In this document: positions 7,686 to 17,547 of the stretch, piece after piece
Layout of the letters: the number at the start of each line of letters is the position of its first letter
How positions within the stretch are numbered: position 1 is the stretch's first letter
Notes under the pieces: model-generated
The model's database searches: none
What the model was told of the DNA's origin: nothing
What the model saw: only the letters and a program-made list of their open reading frames with translations
Position numbers and translations under genes: made by a program
Assembly: GCF_022406875.1 (NCBI RefSeq)
Contig: NZ_CP023018.1
Location: forward strand, 97,575-161,574
Direction: 5' to 3'
Length of the DNA: 64,000 nt
Source: Ectothiorhodosinus mongolicus
Lineage (GTDB): Bacteria; Pseudomonadota; Gammaproteobacteria; Ectothiorhodospirales; Ectothiorhodospiraceae

Positions 7686-8411
7686 ATGCGCCTTAGCAGG
7701 CTATTAATCGGGGTTTTATTCTGGGCTTCGGCTTCCCAAGTCAGTGCCCATGAACAAATTCGCGACTGGTGGATCACCGTCGAGGACTCCAGCGAACAGC
7801 TCACCGTCTTGGCTTTCACCCGCAGCGATGATGGCCACGCCTTCGCCATTGGCCAAACTCAAGAAGGCCCGATCAAAGCCGCGATATTGATTAATAACGC
7901 CCAACTCAGACTCGCCGATCAAGCCTGTTGCGTCGAAGCCCAAGTCATGGGGAACGGCGAGGCACCGATTATCTCGACCTATATCCGCCCCGGAGCACAG
8001 CGCGCCCAACAAGACCGCGAGACATTGGAGTGGGCTTTATGGCAGCCCGGCAGTGGTGAACCGCCCTCTGCGCTCGTTCAAGCGCTCATGCGCGGCGATA
8101 CCGTGAGTCTGCGGGTTGAGGATGATTTTGGTGAACTGCATCAGCTCAGCTTCTCACTCAAAGGCGCTGGCGATGCTTTGCGCTGGATGATCGCCCAAGG
8201 ACCCATGACCATCACCCATGACACGGTGGACACCCTCACCCAGCTCGCTGCCCATGAATGCCGCGGCGGCCGAGCCGCCATCGATCATTGCTTCGACAAT
8301 ATCGTCTCTTGCTGGGACCGTCAGCATGAGGGCGCCTCAGCCCTTGCCTTCCATGGCTGTTTGCGCGTCGCCGGTGTTATGGGGCCGCCACGCGCCCAAG
8401 CGGCGGAATAA
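7686..8411 (+). CDS. Secreted protein of unknown function
   Basis: I do not recognise this 241-residue protein. It begins with a clear signal peptide (MRLSRLLIGVLFWASASQ, cleavage probably after VSA at residue 22), so it is periplasmic or extracellular. The mature part starts HEQIRDWWITVEDSSEQLTV. It holds several cysteines (QACCVEAQ; then four more in the C-terminal quarter, including HECRGG and NIVSCWDRQ), suggesting disulfides. No catalytic motif is visible. It follows dnaE2 by 67 nt on the same strand and may be read through from it. It converges on the quinone reductase gene with six bases between the stops. Confidence 0.6.
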   Translation: MRLSRLLIGVLFWASASQVSAHEQIRDWWITVEDSSEQLTVLAFTRSDDGHAFAIGQTQEGPIKAAILINNAQLRLADQACCVEAQVMGNGEAPIISTYIRPGAQRAQQDRETLEWALWQPGSGEPPSALVQALMRGDTVSLRVEDDFGELHQLSFSLKGAGDALRWMIAQGPMTITHDTVDTLTQLAAHECRGGRAAIDHCFDNIVSCWDRQHEGASALAFHGCLRVAGVMGPPRAQAAE

Positions 8412-8417
8412 CCCGCC

Positions 8418-9395
8418 CTAAGGGATCAGTACGGTCGAGCCCGTGGTGCGTCGCGCCTCCAAATCGGCATGAGCTTTAGCCACATCTTTTAACGCATAGC
8501 GCTGGCCGATTTCGATCTTCACCACGCCCTGCTGCACGACTTCAAATAAATCCCGCGCCGCCCATTCCAACTCCTCACGCGTAGAGATGTAATGAAACAG
8601 CGAGGGTCGGGTCAAAAACAGCCCGCCTTTTTGCGCCAAAAGCCCCGGTGCAAACGGCTTCACCGCGCCTGATGCATTGCCAAAGCTCACCATCATGCCG
8701 CGTGAACGCAAGCAATCCAGCGAACCCATGAAAGTGGCATCACCTACCGAGTCATAAACCACATCCACACCTTTACCGCCGGTGAGCTCGCGCACGCGCG
8801 CCACAAAATCTTCTTCTTGATAATGAATCGGGTGATCACAACCATGAGCGGCCGCCAAAGCCGCCTTCTCAGCACTCCCCACGGTACCGATCACGGTAGC
8901 GCCCAAATGCTTGGCCCACTGACACACGATCAGGCCGACACCGCCGGCTGCCGCGTGAATCAACACAGTATCGCCGGGTTTCACGGCATGAATGCGGCGA
9001 ATCAGATAATGCGCTGTCATGCCCCTAAGCATCATGGCTGCAGCCGTTTCATCACTGATGTCGTCAGGCAGTTTCACCAACTGTTCAGCAGGCATATTGC
9101 GCTCTTGAGCATAAGCGCCCGGCGGTGTCGCGGCGTAGGCGACCCGATCCCCTACTGATAAGTCCTGCACCTCAGCGCCGAGGGCTTCAACCACACCGGC
9201 CGCTTCCATGCCGAGTACGCCAGGCATTTGCGGCAGAGGATAAAGCCCCGTCCGGAAATACACATCAATGTAATTCAAGCCCACCGCGGTTTGTCGCAGA
9301 CGTACCTGTCCTGGCTCAGGATCAACCACACTCATGGGCTCCCAGCGCATCACCTCGGGGCCACCGGTTTCATGGATTTGAATCGCAAAACTCAT
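8418..9395 (-). CDS. qor: NADPH:quinone oxidoreductase, zinc-free medium-chain dehydrogenase
   Basis: A cytosolic 325-residue enzyme reducing quinones with NADPH. It has the GroES-like N-terminal domain (VGLNYIDVYFRTGLYP, PGVLGMEAAGVV) and a nucleotide-binding domain with AAAGGVG at residues 148-154. The structural-zinc cysteines and catalytic zinc ligands of true alcohol dehydrogenases are absent, as expected for the QOR group. Length and start agree with the family. It is the last gene of the minus-strand group that includes the RND pump, 32 nt downstream of the pump gene, but probably has its own expression signals. Confidence 0.9.
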   Translation of the reverse strand: MSFAIQIHETGGPEVMRWEPMSVVDPEPGQVRLRQTAVGLNYIDVYFRTGLYPLPQMPGVLGMEAAGVVEALGAEVQDLSVGDRVAYAATPPGAYAQERNMPAEQLVKLPDDISDETAAAMMLRGMTAHYLIRRIHAVKPGDTVLIHAAAGGVGLIVCQWAKHLGATVIGTVGSAEKAALAAAHGCDHPIHYQEEDFVARVRELTGGKGVDVVYDSVGDATFMGSLDCLRSRGMMVSFGNASGAVKPFAPGLLAQKGGLFLTRPSLFHYISTREELEWAARDLFEVVQQGVVKIEIGQRYALKDVAKAHADLEARRTTGSTVLIP

Positions 9396-9427
9396 ACCGC
9401 TTTTCCTTTAAAACGTAAAGACCCCCA

Positions 9428-12400
9428 CTAGGAACTGGAGGCGCCAGCCGGCTCAGAATCGGGTAAGGCGGTCTCTGCCTGGCGATCTTTGGCCAAATAG
9501 AGATACACCGCCGGCACCACAAAAAGGGTGAACAACGTGCCGATGGTCATCCCCGCGGCAATCACCAAACCCATGGCAAAGCGCGCTCCAGCGCCTGCAC
9601 CTGTGGCGATTAACAAAGGCACCATTGCTAATACCGTTGCTGCAGTAGTCATCAAAATCGGTCGCAGACGGATCCCCGCGGCTTTTTCGATGGCTTCACG
9701 CTTAGCTAGGCCCTCTTCCTGCAGCTTATTGGCAAACTCCACAATCAAAATGCCGTGTTTAGCGATCAGGCCAATCAGCGTCACCAGCCCCACCTGGGTG
9801 TAAATATTCAAGCTGGTAAAGCCCAAGCTCACAAAAATCAACGCACCGGCAATCGACATCGGCACGGTTACCAACATAATCAGGGAATCGCGGAACGACT
9901 CAAACTGAGCCGCCAACACCAAATAAATCACAATCAGCGCGAAGAAAAAGGTCATCACCAATTGCTGACCTTCCATGACCAGCTGTCTGGACTGCCCGGC
10001 GTAATCGACACTGTAGCCCGGCGGCAGTACATCGGCGGCGATCTTATCGAGCTCCGCTAAAGCATCGCCCAAGGTCACCCCAGGCCGAGGCACCGCCGAT
10101 AAGGTCACCGCATTCAACTGTTGAAAGCGCTTCAGCTGTTGCGGCTGCACGCTGTGCTCTAGCGAAATCAATGTATCCAGAGGGACCAACTCGCCTTGCG
10201 CATTGCGGGTATAAAGATCCTTGAGCTGTTCAGCGTTGAGACGATCGACGCGCTGCAATTGGGGTACGACCCTATAGGATCGGTCCTCCATTGAAAACCG
10301 ATTCACTGGCGCGCCGGCAAACAAAGCCGCTAAATCACCGGATAGGGTTTGCATGTCCACGCCCATCAGCGCCGCTTTCTCGCGGTCGATCACAATCTCG
10401 GTGCGCGGCCGGTCAATCTTTAAGTCCCCGTCAATAAAAATGAAACGCCCACTGGCCATGGCACGGCCGATCATCTCTTGCGCAATCTCCTGCATATTCT
10501 CCGGCACATCTGTGGAGCGGATCACAAATTCCACTGGGGCACCGCCACCAGCGCTGGGTAAGGACGGTGGCACTAAGGCAAACGTGCTCAAACCCGGAAT
10601 CAGGTCCAGAGCGGGCTGCATGTCCTGCTCCAAAATCTCATGCGTACCACGCGAGCGCTGCTCCCATGGCGCCAACACGTAACCCGAAATAGCCAAATTG
10701 GTCAGACCACCAAACCCGTTGATAATAAACACATTATCCATCTCAGGGATATCGTCCAGGAAACGATTCAGAAGCGCTGTGTTGCGCTCCACCTGATCCA
10801 AAGTCGCTGTAGCGTCCGCCTCTGAGATGGCGAACACAAAGCCCAAGTCTTCCTTGGGCTCGAGCTCGGTGGAGCTGCTGACAAACAAGAAGTAACAAGA
10901 TATCAACACAATCAGCCCAAACAACAACACCACATGCCGGTCATCCATGAGGCTATGCAAACGGCGCTCATAGCGCTGATGCAGGCCATCAAATCGTGCA
11001 TCCAGCCAGCCCTCCAAACGACCCTTGCCGGCTTCGCCGCCACTGGGCTTGAGTAAACGCGAGCACAACATAGGCGAGAGCGTCAAAGCAATGACGCCAG
11101 AGAGAATCACCGATGCCGCCAGAGTAAAGGCAAATTCCGCGAACAGAGTGCCCGTGATACCACCGACAAAGCCAATCGGCAAAAACACCGCTACCAAACT
11201 GGTGGACATCGCCACAATCGGCCATGCCAACTCGCGCGCGCCCCTGAGCGCTGCATCGAATGGGGCCATGCCCTCCTCGATGTGTCGGTGCACATTTTCC
11301 ACCATGATAATGGCGTCATCGACGACGATGCCGATGGCCAAAACCATGGCCAGCAGGGTCAACAGGTTGATAGAGAAGCCCAACAAAAACATCAAAAACA
11401 AAGTGCCGATCAAAGACAGCGGAATGGCAATCACCGGGATAATCACGCTGCGCATAGAACCCAAGAAGGCATAAATCACACCCACCACAATCAGCAGCGC
11501 AATGATGATGGTGATCAATACCTCGCGCAGGGCGCTCTCGATATAAAGCGTTGAGTCATAGACGATCTCGCCAATCAAGCCCTCCGGAAAGGCGCGCGCG
11601 ATATCACTTTCCCAAGTATCACGAACCTCGGCGATCACATCTAAGGCGTTGGCATCGGGTGAGATCTCAACCCCAATAAATGTCGCCGTCAGGCCATTAA
11701 AGCTCACTGAGCTGTTGTAATTCTCTGAGCCCAGCTCCACATCGGCAATATCCCCCATGCGCACCAGGTTGCCGTTGTCTGAGCGAACCACCAACCGTTC
11801 AAACTCCGCCACGGTGGATAAGTCCGTGCTAGCGGTGAGCTCAACCGTCACAGCCTGGCCGCGAGTGACGCCCACGGGAGCCAAAACATTGTTTTGCAAC
11901 AGGGCACGGCGCACATCATTACCGGTCACGCCGCGGGCCGCCATACGGTCGGGATCCAACCACAGGCGCATGGCAAATGTGCGGCTGCCAAAGATCTCAG
12001 CGCGCTGCACACCCGGGATCGTGGCAATCCGCGGTTCCACCACGCGCACCAGATAATCGGTGATTTGATTATTGTTCAGAACTTCCGAGTAAAAACTCAG
12101 ATACATCGCCGCCACGGTCTCACCCACGGCCAGCTGCACCACCGGGTCTTCCGCTTCACCGGGTAGGTCACCACGCACCTTGTTCACTTGTGCAGCGATT
12201 TGTGTGAGTGCCTGATTGGGATCGTAATCCATGCGCAAAAAGGCCTCGATGGTGCTGACCCCTGAGACACTGGTGGAGACGATGTAATCAATGCCCTCTG
12301 CTGAAGCGATCTCACGCTCCAGCGGCGTGGTAATAAAGCCCTGGATGAGGCTGGCATCCGCCCCGGTGTATACCGTAGACACCGTCACCTTGGCATTCTG

Positions 12401-12520
12401 GATTTCCGGAAATTGGCGGATATTCAAATCCAGCCCAGCACGCAGCCCCAACAACAAAATAAACAGACTGACCACCAAGGCCAGCACGGGCTTACGAATA
12501 AAAACATCGGTAAAGCGCAT
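9428..12520 (-). CDS. RND efflux pump inner-membrane permease (HAE1/MexF-MdtB-like)
   Basis: A 1030-residue proton-driven exporter of drugs or other amphiphiles. The typical start MRFTDVFIRKPVLA, twelve predicted membrane segments in two sets, two large periplasmic loops (FPEIQNAKVTVSTVYTGAD; SLPSAGGGAPVEFVIRSTD) and the paired transmembrane aspartates Asp401-Asp402 (IVVDDAIIMVENVHRH) show this. Those aspartates correspond to AcrB Asp407-Asp408. The gene follows its adaptor by nine bases, so both are on one transcript. No outer-membrane TolC-like gene accompanies them, so the pump must borrow one encoded elsewhere. Substrate is unknown. Confidence 0.93.
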   Translation of the reverse strand: MRFTDVFIRKPVLALVVSLFILLLGLRAGLDLNIRQFPEIQNAKVTVSTVYTGADASLIQGFITTPLEREIASAEGIDYIVSTSVSGVSTIEAFLRMDYDPNQALTQIAAQVNKVRGDLPGEAEDPVVQLAVGETVAAMYLSFYSEVLNNNQITDYLVRVVEPRIATIPGVQRAEIFGSRTFAMRLWLDPDRMAARGVTGNDVRRALLQNNVLAPVGVTRGQAVTVELTASTDLSTVAEFERLVVRSDNGNLVRMGDIADVELGSENYNSSVSFNGLTATFIGVEISPDANALDVIAEVRDTWESDIARAFPEGLIGEIVYDSTLYIESALREVLITIIIALLIVVGVIYAFLGSMRSVIIPVIAIPLSLIGTLFLMFLLGFSINLLTLLAMVLAIGIVVDDAIIMVENVHRHIEEGMAPFDAALRGARELAWPIVAMSTSLVAVFLPIGFVGGITGTLFAEFAFTLAASVILSGVIALTLSPMLCSRLLKPSGGEAGKGRLEGWLDARFDGLHQRYERRLHSLMDDRHVVLLFGLIVLISCYFLFVSSSTELEPKEDLGFVFAISEADATATLDQVERNTALLNRFLDDIPEMDNVFIINGFGGLTNLAISGYVLAPWEQRSRGTHEILEQDMQPALDLIPGLSTFALVPPSLPSAGGGAPVEFVIRSTDVPENMQEIAQEMIGRAMASGRFIFIDGDLKIDRPRTEIVIDREKAALMGVDMQTLSGDLAALFAGAPVNRFSMEDRSYRVVPQLQRVDRLNAEQLKDLYTRNAQGELVPLDTLISLEHSVQPQQLKRFQQLNAVTLSAVPRPGVTLGDALAELDKIAADVLPPGYSVDYAGQSRQLVMEGQQLVMTFFFALIVIYLVLAAQFESFRDSLIMLVTVPMSIAGALIFVSLGFTSLNIYTQVGLVTLIGLIAKHGILIVEFANKLQEEGLAKREAIEKAAGIRLRPILMTTAATVLAMVPLLIATGAGAGARFAMGLVIAAGMTIGTLFTLFVVPAVYLYLAKDRQAETALPDSEPAGASSS

Positions 12521-12529
12521 GGCGGCCGC

Positions 12530-13663
12530 CTAGCTATCGATCGGGGTGGGCATGAGTTCTTCCGGCGGGTTCACCGCGGGATCATCAATAATCTCAACCA
12601 CGCCTTCATTGCGCAGCTTCAATAGTCCGCTGGTGGCAACGCGCTCGCCGGCTTCCAAGCCCTCAAGAATAATCACCAAATCCCCACGCCGCTCACCGGT
12701 GCGCACCAAGCGCTGATAGGCACGCACGGCTCCCTCCTCATCCTCACGAATGGTGTAGACCAACTCGCCATAAGGCTGAAATCGCACAGCTGACTGCGGC
12801 AACACCAAGACATCAGCCACTTCACCCATATCTAAAGACACCCGCCCAAACATGCCCGAACGCAACAAACCATCGGCGTTATCCACCAGTCCCTGCAAGG
12901 CCAAAGTTCTGCTTCCGGCGGCTACGCTAGGCTCAATAGCGATGAGCTCGCCATCCAGCGGTTCCTCACGAGTCGCAGTGTGCAAAACAAAATGCTGGCC
13001 CGAGTACACATGCCGGGCATGCCGTTCAGCCACCGAGAAATTCACATGCAGCTGATCGCGCGTCTGCAGGCTAACAATGGGTTCGCCGGCGTTCACAAAC
13101 TGCCCCTGGTTGACTTGCCGAATCCCTAGCTCACCGGCAAAGGGCGCACGCAACACCTTTTGATTGATTCGCGCTTGCTGCTCTTGCACCGCTGCGCGCG
13201 CCTGCCGGGCCTCGGTTTGCCGGCGCTGCAGGTCCGCCACCGAAATATTATTCTGTTCAGCCAACCGCTCGGCACGCGCCAATTCCAGTGCCGCCAGTTC
13301 ACTGGTGGCCTCAAGACGCTCCAATAAAGCCTGTTCGGTACGCGTATCTAAGCGCAGCAGCACATCTCCTGCGGCCACGCGACTGCCACTGGCAAATAGG
13401 ATCTCATCAACCACTCCGCCGACCTCTAAAGTCAGCATCGTGCCTTGCACAGCGGCCAAATCCCCCACGGCCTCTAGCTGTGGTTGCCAAGCCATGGTTC
13501 TCACCTCACTCACCGTCACCGCTGCGATCGGTGGCGGCAAATTGTCGAACAAATCAGTGAGAAAAGCGTTCAGCCAAGCTTTAAAACCGAAGATGCCCCC
13601 AAAAACAATGAGGACCCCAGCGAGCATGATGATCATGCGGCGATTGGATAGTCGCAATGGCAT
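12530..13663 (-). CDS. RND efflux periplasmic adaptor (membrane fusion protein)
   Basis: A 377-residue adaptor that couples the RND permease to an outer-membrane channel. One N-terminal membrane anchor (MIIMLAGVLIVFGGIFGF) is followed by a biotinyl-lipoyl-like half (GVVDEILFASGSRVAAGDVLLRLD), a coiled-coil hairpin (residues about 110-160, rich in Glu, Ala, Arg), the second lipoyl half (LRAPFAGELGIRQVNQGQFV) and a beta-barrel domain. I chose the ATG at 13663; a TTG start at 13699 would add 12 residues, and neither has a strong ribosome binding site. The gap of about 115 nt to the divergent cydD must hold both promoters, but none is clear. Confidence 0.9.
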   Translation of the reverse strand: MPLRLSNRRMIIMLAGVLIVFGGIFGFKAWLNAFLTDLFDNLPPPIAAVTVSEVRTMAWQPQLEAVGDLAAVQGTMLTLEVGGVVDEILFASGSRVAAGDVLLRLDTRTEQALLERLEATSELAALELARAERLAEQNNISVADLQRRQTEARQARAAVQEQQARINQKVLRAPFAGELGIRQVNQGQFVNAGEPIVSLQTRDQLHVNFSVAERHARHVYSGQHFVLHTATREEPLDGELIAIEPSVAAGSRTLALQGLVDNADGLLRSGMFGRVSLDMGEVADVLVLPQSAVRFQPYGELVYTIREDEEGAVRAYQRLVRTGERRGDLVIILEGLEAGERVATSGLLKLRNEGVVEIIDDPAVNPPEELMPTPIDS

Positions 13664-13779
13664 AGTGTTGATGAAGCCTTGATTGAAAGGGGCAGGCAAA
13701 GCCTGAGAAAGGAGATAGTGTAAGGGATTGTGGCACCATTCAGAAAGGCTACAATGACCCCGCTTGTGACATAGGACTA

Positions 13780-15522
13780 GTGACTCTGACTCAACAATCC
13801 ACAGAAAAATCCCATCAGATCACACCAGGGGATGCTCAGCGATGGCTGGCCGCACAAACGGGGGCTGAGTCACGCTTGCTGCAATCGGCCGTTTTTGCTG
13901 GCGCGGTGGGTGGCTGGTTGGTGATCGCTCAGGCGGGGTTGATTGCCTGGATTCTGACGCAGATCTTGCTCCATAGCGCGCCTGCGTCAGCGCTATTGGG
14001 GGCTTTTGTTAGCTTGGCCGCGGTCATGCTGCTGCGTGTGACCCTTGGCTGGGTACGAGAGGTACTGGGACAACGCGCGGCACTGGGCATCCAGGGTCGT
14101 CTGCGGCAAGAGTTATTCGCGCACTTAGGGGCCTTGGGACCCGTACGACTGGCGGACTATCACAGCGGCAGTCTATCAGCAGCGCTGGTGGAACAAATCG
14201 AGGCCTTGGGCGGCTACTACCAACGCTATTTGCCGCAGGTGAAACTGGCTTTACTGATTCCTGTGGGCATTTTATTGGCGGCGGCTTGGCTGCATTGGCT
14301 GAGTGCACTGATTTTATTGCTCATCGCGCCTCTGATTCCGCTGGCTTTGGCGCTGTTTGGCATGGGTGCAGCGCGCATTAGCCGACGCCAGCAAGCCACC
14401 GTGGCGCGCTTGGGCGGTCACTTTCTCGATCGCCTGCAGGGTCTGGTCACGCTGCGCTTGCTCAATGCCCAAGGCGCCGCCGCCCGGGCCGTGTACGCCG
14501 CAGCTGATGGCTATCGGCAATCCAGCATGAAAGTGCTGCGCGTCGCCTTTTTGTCCTCAGCAGCCCTTGAACTGGTGAGTGCCGCGGGCATCGCCTTAGT
14601 GGCCATTCTTATTGGGTTTACACTCATGGGCTGGATTGACTGGGCATGGGCGCCAGAGATAAGCCTATTTGCAGGCCTGTTTGTGTTACTCATGACACCG
14701 GAATTTTTCGCGCCCCTGCGTCAATGGGCACAGTCTTATCATGATCGCGCCAACGCCATTGGGGCGGCGCAAAACCTCATACCCCTGTTGCATCGAGAGG
14801 CTCCGAAGGCCGCTCCTGTCCATACAAGAAACTTTTCGGCTGCCAAGCGTGAGTCGCAAACCGGTGCCGAAGTGCAATTGGACGATGTCTCGGTGCATTA
14901 CGGCCGCGGCCAGCCCGCTTTGCATGAGGTCAGCCTCAGCATAAAGCCCGGCGAAAAAATCGCTCTAGTCGGCCCTTCAGGATCCGGAAAATCCACGCTA
15001 TTGCATGTCTTAGCGGGATTCATCCAAGCCGATAGCGGTAGCGTGCACATCAATGGTGCCGACCCAGATCCTATTAATCAGATCGCCTGGGTGGGTCAGC
15101 GACCCCATGCCTTTAGCGGCACGTTGGCGGACAATATTCGCTTGGGCAACCCGGATGCCGATACCGGCAGTCTCGAGCATGCAGCCACCCAAGCGGGCGT
15201 CATGAAATTCGCCCGCGCGCTACCGGCTGGCTTGGACACGCCACTGGGTGAGCGTGGTCATGGTCTTTCTGGCGGCCAAGCCCAGCGTCTGGCTCTGGCA
15301 AGGGCCGTGCTGAAAAAAGCGCCTTTATGGCTACTGGATGAACCCACCGCAGGCCTAGATCCCGATACCGAGGCGCAGGTCTTGGACGCCTTAGAGCAAT
15401 CGGTGCGAGCCGGCGCTACGGTCTTAATCGCCAGTCATCATCCGCGCGTGATGGCCTTTGCCGATCGCGTTATCCACTTAAGTGATGGCCGCGTCAGCGC
15501 GCCCGAGGCGGCATTGCCATGA
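13780..15522 (+). CDS. cydD: Thiol reductant ABC exporter subunit CydD
   Basis: Half of the heterodimeric CydDC exporter, which moves glutathione and cysteine to the periplasm and is needed to assemble cytochrome bd and c-type cytochromes. The 580-residue protein has about six membrane segments, then an ATPase domain with Walker A GPSGSGKST (from residue 398), signature LSGGQAQRLALARA and Walker B LWLLDEPTAGLD. The start is GTG, with no competing ATG before the conserved region. The stop overlaps the start of cydC, so the two are translationally coupled. The window also encodes a cytochrome c', a possible beneficiary. Confidence 0.93.
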   Translation: MTLTQQSTEKSHQITPGDAQRWLAAQTGAESRLLQSAVFAGAVGGWLVIAQAGLIAWILTQILLHSAPASALLGAFVSLAAVMLLRVTLGWVREVLGQRAALGIQGRLRQELFAHLGALGPVRLADYHSGSLSAALVEQIEALGGYYQRYLPQVKLALLIPVGILLAAAWLHWLSALILLLIAPLIPLALALFGMGAARISRRQQATVARLGGHFLDRLQGLVTLRLLNAQGAAARAVYAAADGYRQSSMKVLRVAFLSSAALELVSAAGIALVAILIGFTLMGWIDWAWAPEISLFAGLFVLLMTPEFFAPLRQWAQSYHDRANAIGAAQNLIPLLHREAPKAAPVHTRNFSAAKRESQTGAEVQLDDVSVHYGRGQPALHEVSLSIKPGEKIALVGPSGSGKSTLLHVLAGFIQADSGSVHINGADPDPINQIAWVGQRPHAFSGTLADNIRLGNPDADTGSLEHAATQAGVMKFARALPAGLDTPLGERGHGLSGGQAQRLALARAVLKKAPLWLLDEPTAGLDPDTEAQVLDALEQSVRAGATVLIASHHPRVMAFADRVIHLSDGRVSAPEAALP

Positions 15523-17198
15523 ACCATATCTGGCCTTTTGTGCGACAAGCGGCGCCGCGCCTGCCCTGGTTCATCCTTGGCATCCTGCTCTCCGTACTGG
15601 CGGTACTTGCCGCCATGGGTTTATTGGCCGCTGCCGGTTGGATTGTAGCGGGCGCAGCCAGCATCAGCCTGCTGGCGGTAGGCAGTATCGAGTTAGGCCG
15701 CTCTACCGGCCTGATTCGCGGCTTTGCTCTGACTCGCACGCTCGCGCGCTACGCCGAGCGTTTGGTGAATCATGAGGCGGTGTTGCGCCATCTCGCGGAT
15801 TTGCGCCACTGGCTATTCATGCGCCTGGCACCTCTGGATCCCGCGACGCTGGCGCGATTTCGCTCAGCCGACTTGCTGCAAAGGCTGGTGGGCGATGTCG
15901 ACACCTTGGATGGCATTTTCCTCAGAGTCATCACGCCCACGCTGACCGCCTTATTCACGCTACTGGTGGGCGCGATTGTGCTGGGCTGGCTGGCGCCGTT
16001 GACCGGGCTTTGGATCATTATCCTGCTCGCGGGTACCGGTATCGTCTTACCGCTTGTGGCTTTGACCATGGGTAAACCGGCCGGTGAAGCGCGCACCATT
16101 GCTGCCGCCCAAGTGCGTGAGTTGGCTATTGAAGGCGTTAAAGGTTTAGCAGAACTGCGGGTGTTTGGTGCTTTAGAAAAGCATAGCCAGGCATTGCAAT
16201 CAGCTGAGGCAAACCGGGCCCGCGCCGAAGCCCGCCTTGCTGCCTGGGGAGCCTTGGGTGATTCCGCGGTACTATTGGCTACCTTGGGTGCTTTGTGGCT
16301 GGCGCTGTGGTTGGGCGCTGCGTGGGTGGCCAATGACCAGCTCTCGGCGCCATTGGTGGTCGTGATTGTGCTGGCTAGCTTGGCCATTGGCGAAGCTTTG
16401 CTGCTGTTGCCTGGCGCTTTTTTGCGCATCGGTCAAATTAATGCCGCGGCTGGGCGCTTGCGGCAAATCTCTGATACCACCTCTTCGCTACCCGAAGCCG
16501 CCCAACCCGCGCTTATGCCCACTGGCGAAGCGCTTAGCATTGACAAGCTAAGCCTCAGCTATCCCGGCCGAGAGGCCGTCTTACGGCAGGTCTCCTTTTC
16601 CCTGAAACGGGGTCGTACCCTATTAGTGACGGGAGCGAGTGGTTCGGGTAAGAGCAGCTTGGCGCAGGCATTGCTGCGCTTGGTGCCCATCGACTCAGGA
16701 GAGATGCAGATCGATACGACGCCGATTGAGGCGCTGCGCTATGAGGATTTGTACACGCTGGTGGGCGTGCTCAGCCAAGAGACGGTCTTATTTGCCGACA
16801 CGGTGGCGGGCAATCTGCGCCTGGGCAAGACCGATGCGAGTGAGGACGAGCTCTGGGAAGCTTTGCGCCTGGCGGTTCTGGATGAGTTCATCCAACAACT
16901 GCCCGAAGGCTTGGAAACGCCGATTGGTGAGGGCGGCGCCCTTCTCTCGGGTGGTCAAGCCCGGCGTTTGGCGCTGGCGCGCATGTTGTTGCGGCAACCG
17001 CAGATCGCCATTTTGGATGAGCCCTATCGGGGTCTGGATGCAGGCACCATCGATCAGCTCAATCAGCGCCTAGCGCCCTGGCTGGCGCAGCGCTGCGTAC
17101 TGGTCATCGCTCATGAGCCCAGCATGTCACCCCCAGCCAGTGAGCATCTGCAACTGCTGCAAGGACAACTCACAGGGGCGGCGCCACATGGCGGGTAA
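15519..17198 (+). CDS. cydC: Thiol reductant ABC exporter subunit CydC
   Basis: Partner of CydD in the inner-membrane thiol exporter, 559 residues. The membrane domain includes the family stretch STGLIRGFALTRTLARYAERL. The ATPase domain has Walker [10 protein letters not shown] (about residue 372), signature LLSGGQARRLALARM and Walker B IAILDEPYRGLD. Its ATG overlaps the cydD stop (ATGA). It contains one of the four in-gene copies of the repeat 12-mer (GGGGTCGTACCC, 16609-16620) in the codons for KRGRTL, just before Walker A. Confidence 0.92.
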   Translation: MNHIWPFVRQAAPRLPWFILGILLSVLAVLAAMGLLAAAGWIVAGAASISLLAVGSIELGRSTGLIRGFALTRTLARYAERLVNHEAVLRHLADLRHWLFMRLAPLDPATLARFRSADLLQRLVGDVDTLDGIFLRVITPTLTALFTLLVGAIVLGWLAPLTGLWIIILLAGTGIVLPLVALTMGKPAGEARTIAAAQVRELAIEGVKGLAELRVFGALEKHSQALQSAEANRARAEARLAAWGALGDSAVLLATLGALWLALWLGAAWVANDQLSAPLVVVIVLASLAIGEALLLLPGAFLRIGQINAAAGRLRQISDTTSSLPEAAQPALMPTGEALSIDKLSLSYPGREAVLRQVSFSLKRGRTLLVTGASGSGKSSLAQALLRLVPIDSGEMQIDTTPIEALRYEDLYTLVGVLSQETVLFADTVAGNLRLGKTDASEDELWEALRLAVLDEFIQQLPEGLETPIGEGGALLSGGQARRLALARMLLRQPQIAILDEPYRGLDAGTIDQLNQRLAPWLAQRCVLVIAHEPSMSPPASEHLQLLQGQLTGAAPHGG

Positions 17199-17547
17199 TT
17201 TCTTCGAAGATCTCAAACCTGGCGCGAAAGAGCGCGTGGACGCCCTATTCCAAGGTCAGCATGCACGTATCGAGCGCATCGTCTCTCATGGCCACTGCTC
17301 CCCCGAGGGGTTTTGGTATGACCAAGGCGAAGCCGAATGGGTGATGGTGGTTCGCGGTCAGGCTATCTTGGATTTCAAGGAGCCCGAGGAGCGCGTCACC
17401 CTAACAGCCGGTGATTGGCTTTGGATTGCGGCTCAGCGCCCGCATCGCGTGCATTGGACCACGCCCGATGAACCCACCCTATGGCTGGGTGTATTTACCG
17501 GGGATAGCGCGCTTCCAACATCGCATAAGCCGCCCGAATCCCCATAG
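17188..17547 (+). CDS. Small cupin-domain protein
   Basis: A 119-residue single cupin barrel. The first metal-binding motif is visible as GHCSPEGFWYDQGEAEWVMVVRG and the second as AGDWLWIAAQRPHRVHW. This matches a widespread cupin group with the signature SPEGFWYDQ; members are annotated only by fold, and the substrate is unknown. The ATG overlaps the end of cydC by 11 bases, so it is likely translated from the cydDC message. Its 3' end overlaps the convergent aminopeptidase gene by 53 bases. Confidence 0.8.
   Translation: MAGNFFEDLKPGAKERVDALFQGQHARIERIVSHGHCSPEGFWYDQGEAEWVMVVRGQAILDFKEPEERVTLTAGDWLWIAAQRPHRVHWTTPDEPTLWLGVFTGDSALPTSHKPPESP

Noticed and set aside
9428-13663. A TolC-like outer-membrane gene for the RND pump
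   Set aside because: Neither flank holds one: quinone reductase lies downstream and cydD is divergent upstream.
15770-16429. A 219-codon open frame on the minus strand inside cydC
   Set aside because: It is antisense to a well-supported gene, has a low-complexity Ser/Ala/Arg composition typical of mirrored GC-rich codons, and shows no family motif or ribosome binding site.
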